Source: Marasmius tenuissimus
Lineage: Eukaryota; Basidiomycota; Agaricomycetes; Agaricales; Marasmiaceae
Length of the DNA: 64,000 nucleotides
NCBI GenBank assembly: GCA_029532415.1
Contig: JAQOTA010000065.1
Coordinates: forward strand, 1,116,001-1,180,000
Reading direction: 5' to 3'
Position numbers and translations under genes: made by a program
Shown: positions 61,220-64,000 of the stretch, piece after piece
How positions within the stretch are numbered: position 1 is the stretch's first letter
How the letters are laid out: every line of letters starts with the position of its first letter
The notes under the pieces: generated by a model
Seen by the model: the letters and a program-made list of their open reading frames with translations, nothing else
What the model was told of the DNA's origin: nothing
Database searches by the model: none

Positions 61220-61774
61220 ACTAGCGACTAAGATATATGTTAGTTATGTGTTTGCCTTTCTCTCGGAAACTGTATGTATCTTTCCTATCTCCGCCTCCTT
61301 TTTTTACCTCTTCTACTGCTCTCAATGAGTATTTATGTACTTTTCCCCCTGATCTCACACACTTACGACTACTTTCATGCGCTATACATTCATGATTGTC
61401 TCACCCCTTCGTTCAAAATTCAGTGAAGCACTGTTTTCTCTTCTTTTGCTGTCCAATATAGAGTTTGTCAAGTACTTATGTTTCATTCTGTCGTCCTCCT
61501 CCTCCATCCCGGTTCTCCTTTGGTCAAATACCATTCTCCGAGTCGCATTCGTGAATCTCCTCTGCAACGACTACCCTTTGTGAAGCCCGCTCGGTAACCG
61601 GTTACCATTTACCGGTTGACCCGGTCGATCATCAGCACACTGCTCTTGGCAAACCTCGTCATCTGCTGCCCTGTTGCCGATACGGATATGGTACATCCCG
61701 GGTGAGGACTACAAAGGTTCGTCGCCCGTGGGATGAATTTGTTCAACTAAGTTTCGTTGGTTTCCACTAACATC
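61220..61774. other. Intergenic region, RasGEF 3' flank and MDR copy 2 promoter
   Basis: This 555-bp stretch is pyrimidine-rich in its first half. A GGTAACCGGTTACC palindrome lies near 61593..61606, followed by a partial repeat of it (ATTTACCGGT). No gene or TE end was recognised. Confidence 0.45.
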
Positions 61775-63198
61775 ATGGCTCTCCCCACTCAAACCCGTGC
61801 TGCCTATCACCCAAAGGTCAGACCACTTCCCCGTGGATAGATGTTTTTCTGAATCAGATGTTCAATAGGCCGGAGCAGGATACCAAAGTCTGGCTTTCAA
61901 GGATGTCGACTTGCCTGCGCTCAAATCTTCCGAGGTCCTAGTGAAGATTCACGCCGTTTCCCTCAACTTCAGAGATCTAATGATTTCCGCAGGGAAGTAT
62001 CCGATGTGCGTACTGGTGTCACTGTTAAAGCCACCCTCCTCATTGATGCCTCGACTGTTCCTTGTTATGCACCAGTGGTCTGAAGGACGGAACAATCCCA
62101 TGCTCCGACATGGCTGGTGAGGTTCTGGCCATCGGCGATGAAGTAACCGAATGGAAGACAGGGGACCGCGTGTGTGCCAACTTCGCACCGGAGCATCTGC
62201 ATGGGGACGTTACAGCGAAGAGTTCGAGCAGCGCCCTGGGAGCGGGAGAGGTAGATGGCGTTCTGGCGCAGTACAGAATTTTCAAGGAATATGTGAGTCT
62301 GAGTGGACCGGTCTCTCCTTCAAATGTGTTCGACAACCTCGACTGTAACTCGTAGTCCTTGGTTGCAATTCCCGAGCATCTATCCTACGAAGAGGGGGCT
62401 ACTCTGCCTTGCGCCGCCGTGACCGCCTACAACGCTCTCACCAATCCGGTCCCTATCAAAGCTGGAGATACAGTACTTATTCAGGGAACTGGTGGCGTTT
62501 CGATGTACGTGCTTGTCTTGGCTCAGCACAGTCCTAAGCCTCTGACCATCGTCGTGCCAGCTTCGCTCTGCAATTTGCTGTAGCCTCTGGAGCGACCGTA
62601 ATTGTCACCTCCTCGTCTGACGATAAACTTGCCATTGCGAAGAAACTGGGGGCCCACCATTTCATCAATTATGCCAAGACACCAGAGTGGCACGCAGAAG
62701 TTTTGAGGATAACTCATGACCGAGGTGTAGATTACACCATTGAAGTCGGTGGTCCCGGAACACTGGCCAAGTCGCTACAGGCCACCAGGCGGTCTGGTTT
62801 CATCAGTATCATTGGAGCTCTCGATGTGGTGCGTGACCTTCGTAATTACTTACTTTCGAATTCGTCTTCATCGGCTGAATTCCGAACGGACAGAGAGATT
62901 CTGGGTCCGAAAACTCCAGTGTGATTTTCTCTGCCATTCATAGGCAATTAAATCTGAGAGGAATTCAAGTCGGATCGGTTGAATCGTACGTCTCCAGTCT
63001 CTTCGGGGTTTATACTTTCAACTCAAGTGTTACATACGTTCTCGTAGATTCAAAAACATGAACCGATTGATGGTGTCTCGACCTGAGATCACCAGGCCGG
63101 TCATTGATAAAGTTTACGCGTTTGAGGACTCCGCGAAGGCCTTCGAACATCTCGAGTCGCAGAGACACGTCGGGAAGGTAGTGATCAATGTGCTTTGA
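61775..63198 (+). CDS. Zinc-lacking MDR oxidoreductase, copy 2
   Basis: Seven exons (61775..61816, 61869..62005, 62076..62292, 62356..62504, 62561..62828, 62894..62985, 63048..63198) have exactly the lengths of copy 1 (42, 137, 217, 149, 268, 92, 151) and encode 351 residues. The proteins are very similar ([65 protein letters not shown]). The clear exception is the start of exon 6 (about 18 codons from 62894), which reads [16 protein letters not shown] instead of [16 protein letters not shown]. This is a helix near the end of the Rossmann fold, so function there may differ. The orientation is opposite to copy 1, with ASF1 and RasGEF between. Confidence 0.85.
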
Positions 63199-63479
63199 AT
63201 TCTCGAGCCGGAGAAGAAGGAAAATGCGGTCAAGCTTTGTAGACCTAAGTTTTGAATTGCTCCGAATCAAACGTGATATAACTGAACCATCAAGAATGTA
63301 TAGTATGCTTACTCTCAGACCCACAGGCACCCACTTCCAAGTGCGTGTTTCGCAATTCAGTGAGGAGTATATTCGGACTATAAGACACAAAGCTTATATG
63401 AACCAGAGAACTCCGGCTCATCGGATATAGCAACGGCATAATTTAGACAGCAAGCCAGGGTATCCATCGACGAAAGAAA

Positions 63480-64000
63480 CTAATACACGATAGTCACAGA
63501 CTTATTCCTATACTCCTCCCACCTATTCAACACAGCATCCGCAATGAAATGCGCAACATCCTGCCGCGAGACCGTCCACCCACGAATATCTTCCTCACTG
63601 GCTCTGTACGGCGGTTTCCCTTCAATCCCTTCCTCATCGGCCATGCACTTCCCATCTGTCAGGATACCCGGTCGAACCAACAGAACATCCCTTAACGTCC
63701 CTGCTTCGGGTAATCCTTCTTGTGTTCTCCAATTTGCGGAAAGCACGGGGGAGCCAACTTCAGCGTCGTTCCAGTTCCACCCTGCACAGTGATGCGCAAC
63801 GCGCTCTACCCCCTGTTTATCGTAGTGTATACTCTTCATGGAAGAATACAAAAGCTTGATGGGTGCTGGAACGGATGCAAACGAGCTTTTCGTTACTCCC
63901 GTTGAAGAGATCGCCACTATTTTAGGGCGAGGAGAGTTCGGCGGTATGGTAGTTAGGACGTTGAGGAAGCACTGTGTCACTAGGTTGTAAGGTTTGACGA
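63480..64000 (-). CDS. Atypical SDR / NAD(P)-binding protein, 5' part outside window
   Basis: The last 172 or so residues run from the window edge to a TAG at 63480. Strand-helix units typical of NmrA-like or NAD(P)-binding (PF13460) proteins are visible: CFLNVLTTIP..PKIVAISSTGVTKSS, SSMKSIHYDKQGVERVAHH, RDVLLVRPGILTDG and WTVSRQDVAHFIADAVLNRW. The N-terminal dinucleotide-binding Gly motif would be upstream of the window. The substrate cannot be inferred. It converges with MDR copy 2, leaving 281 bp between stops. Confidence 0.75.
   Translation of the reverse strand, partial: VKPYNLVTQCFLNVLTTIPPNSPRPKIVAISSTGVTKSSFASVPAPIKLLYSSMKSIHYDKQGVERVAHHCAGWNWNDAEVGSPVLSANWRTQEGLPEAGTLRDVLLVRPGILTDGKCMADEEGIEGKPPYRASEEDIRGWTVSRQDVAHFIADAVLNRWEEYRNKSVTIVY

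Overview
The window is nuclear DNA of a filamentous basidiomycete, most likely a mushroom-forming Agaricomycete. Nearly every gene is split by short (50-75 nt) GT..AG introns. The gene content also fits: a large BTB family, an F-box protein, multi-pass membrane proteins without known homologs, a Plavaka-type transposase, and a long 2-oxoglutarate/Fe(II) dioxygenase family that I know mainly from Agaricomycetes. Exon borders were assigned by hand from splice sites, frame and family conservation; no transcript data were used.

Layout. 1-10.6 kb holds single-copy genes: the 3' part of the rRNA dimethylase DIM1, ZPR1, a small proline-rich protein, a secreted epoxide hydrolase, an F-box protein and a coiled-coil protein. 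10.6-20 kb is accessory: a broken AAA-ATPase-like gene, a 280-bp MITE with a 9-bp target duplication, a tandem pair of multi-pass membrane proteins, a three-copy upstream repeat and about 2.5 kb with no recognisable gene.

20-47.2 kb is the most striking part: a five-copy, same-strand array (copies A-E) of 1,200-1,280-residue dioxygenases. Each intact copy has a double-stranded-beta-helix 2OG-Fe(II) domain (HxD...H...R), a long helical C-terminal region, and a last-exon tail ending in a basic patch plus a VIDLT-type SUMO-interacting motif. Each has an ACGCGT (MCB-like) box with a nearby TCACA/TGTGA element about 140-165 nt upstream of its start. D and E look intact. B has one in-frame stop after the catalytic domain. 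C is a start-less deletion remnant. A has a His-to-Asn change in its metal-binding motif and is interrupted by a 7.6-kb transposon that strands its SUMO-motif tail downstream. The transposon has CATCAGG-type inverted termini and a TA target duplication, and carries an apparently intact Plavaka-type transposase and a second gene.

47.2-64 kb holds a tail-to-tail pair of BTB paralogs, two zinc-lacking MDR oxidoreductase paralogs in inverted orientation (51.0-52.4 and 61.8-63.2 kb), the histone chaperone ASF1, a 2,190-residue RasGEF divergent from it, and the 3' part of an NAD(P)-binding protein at the right edge.
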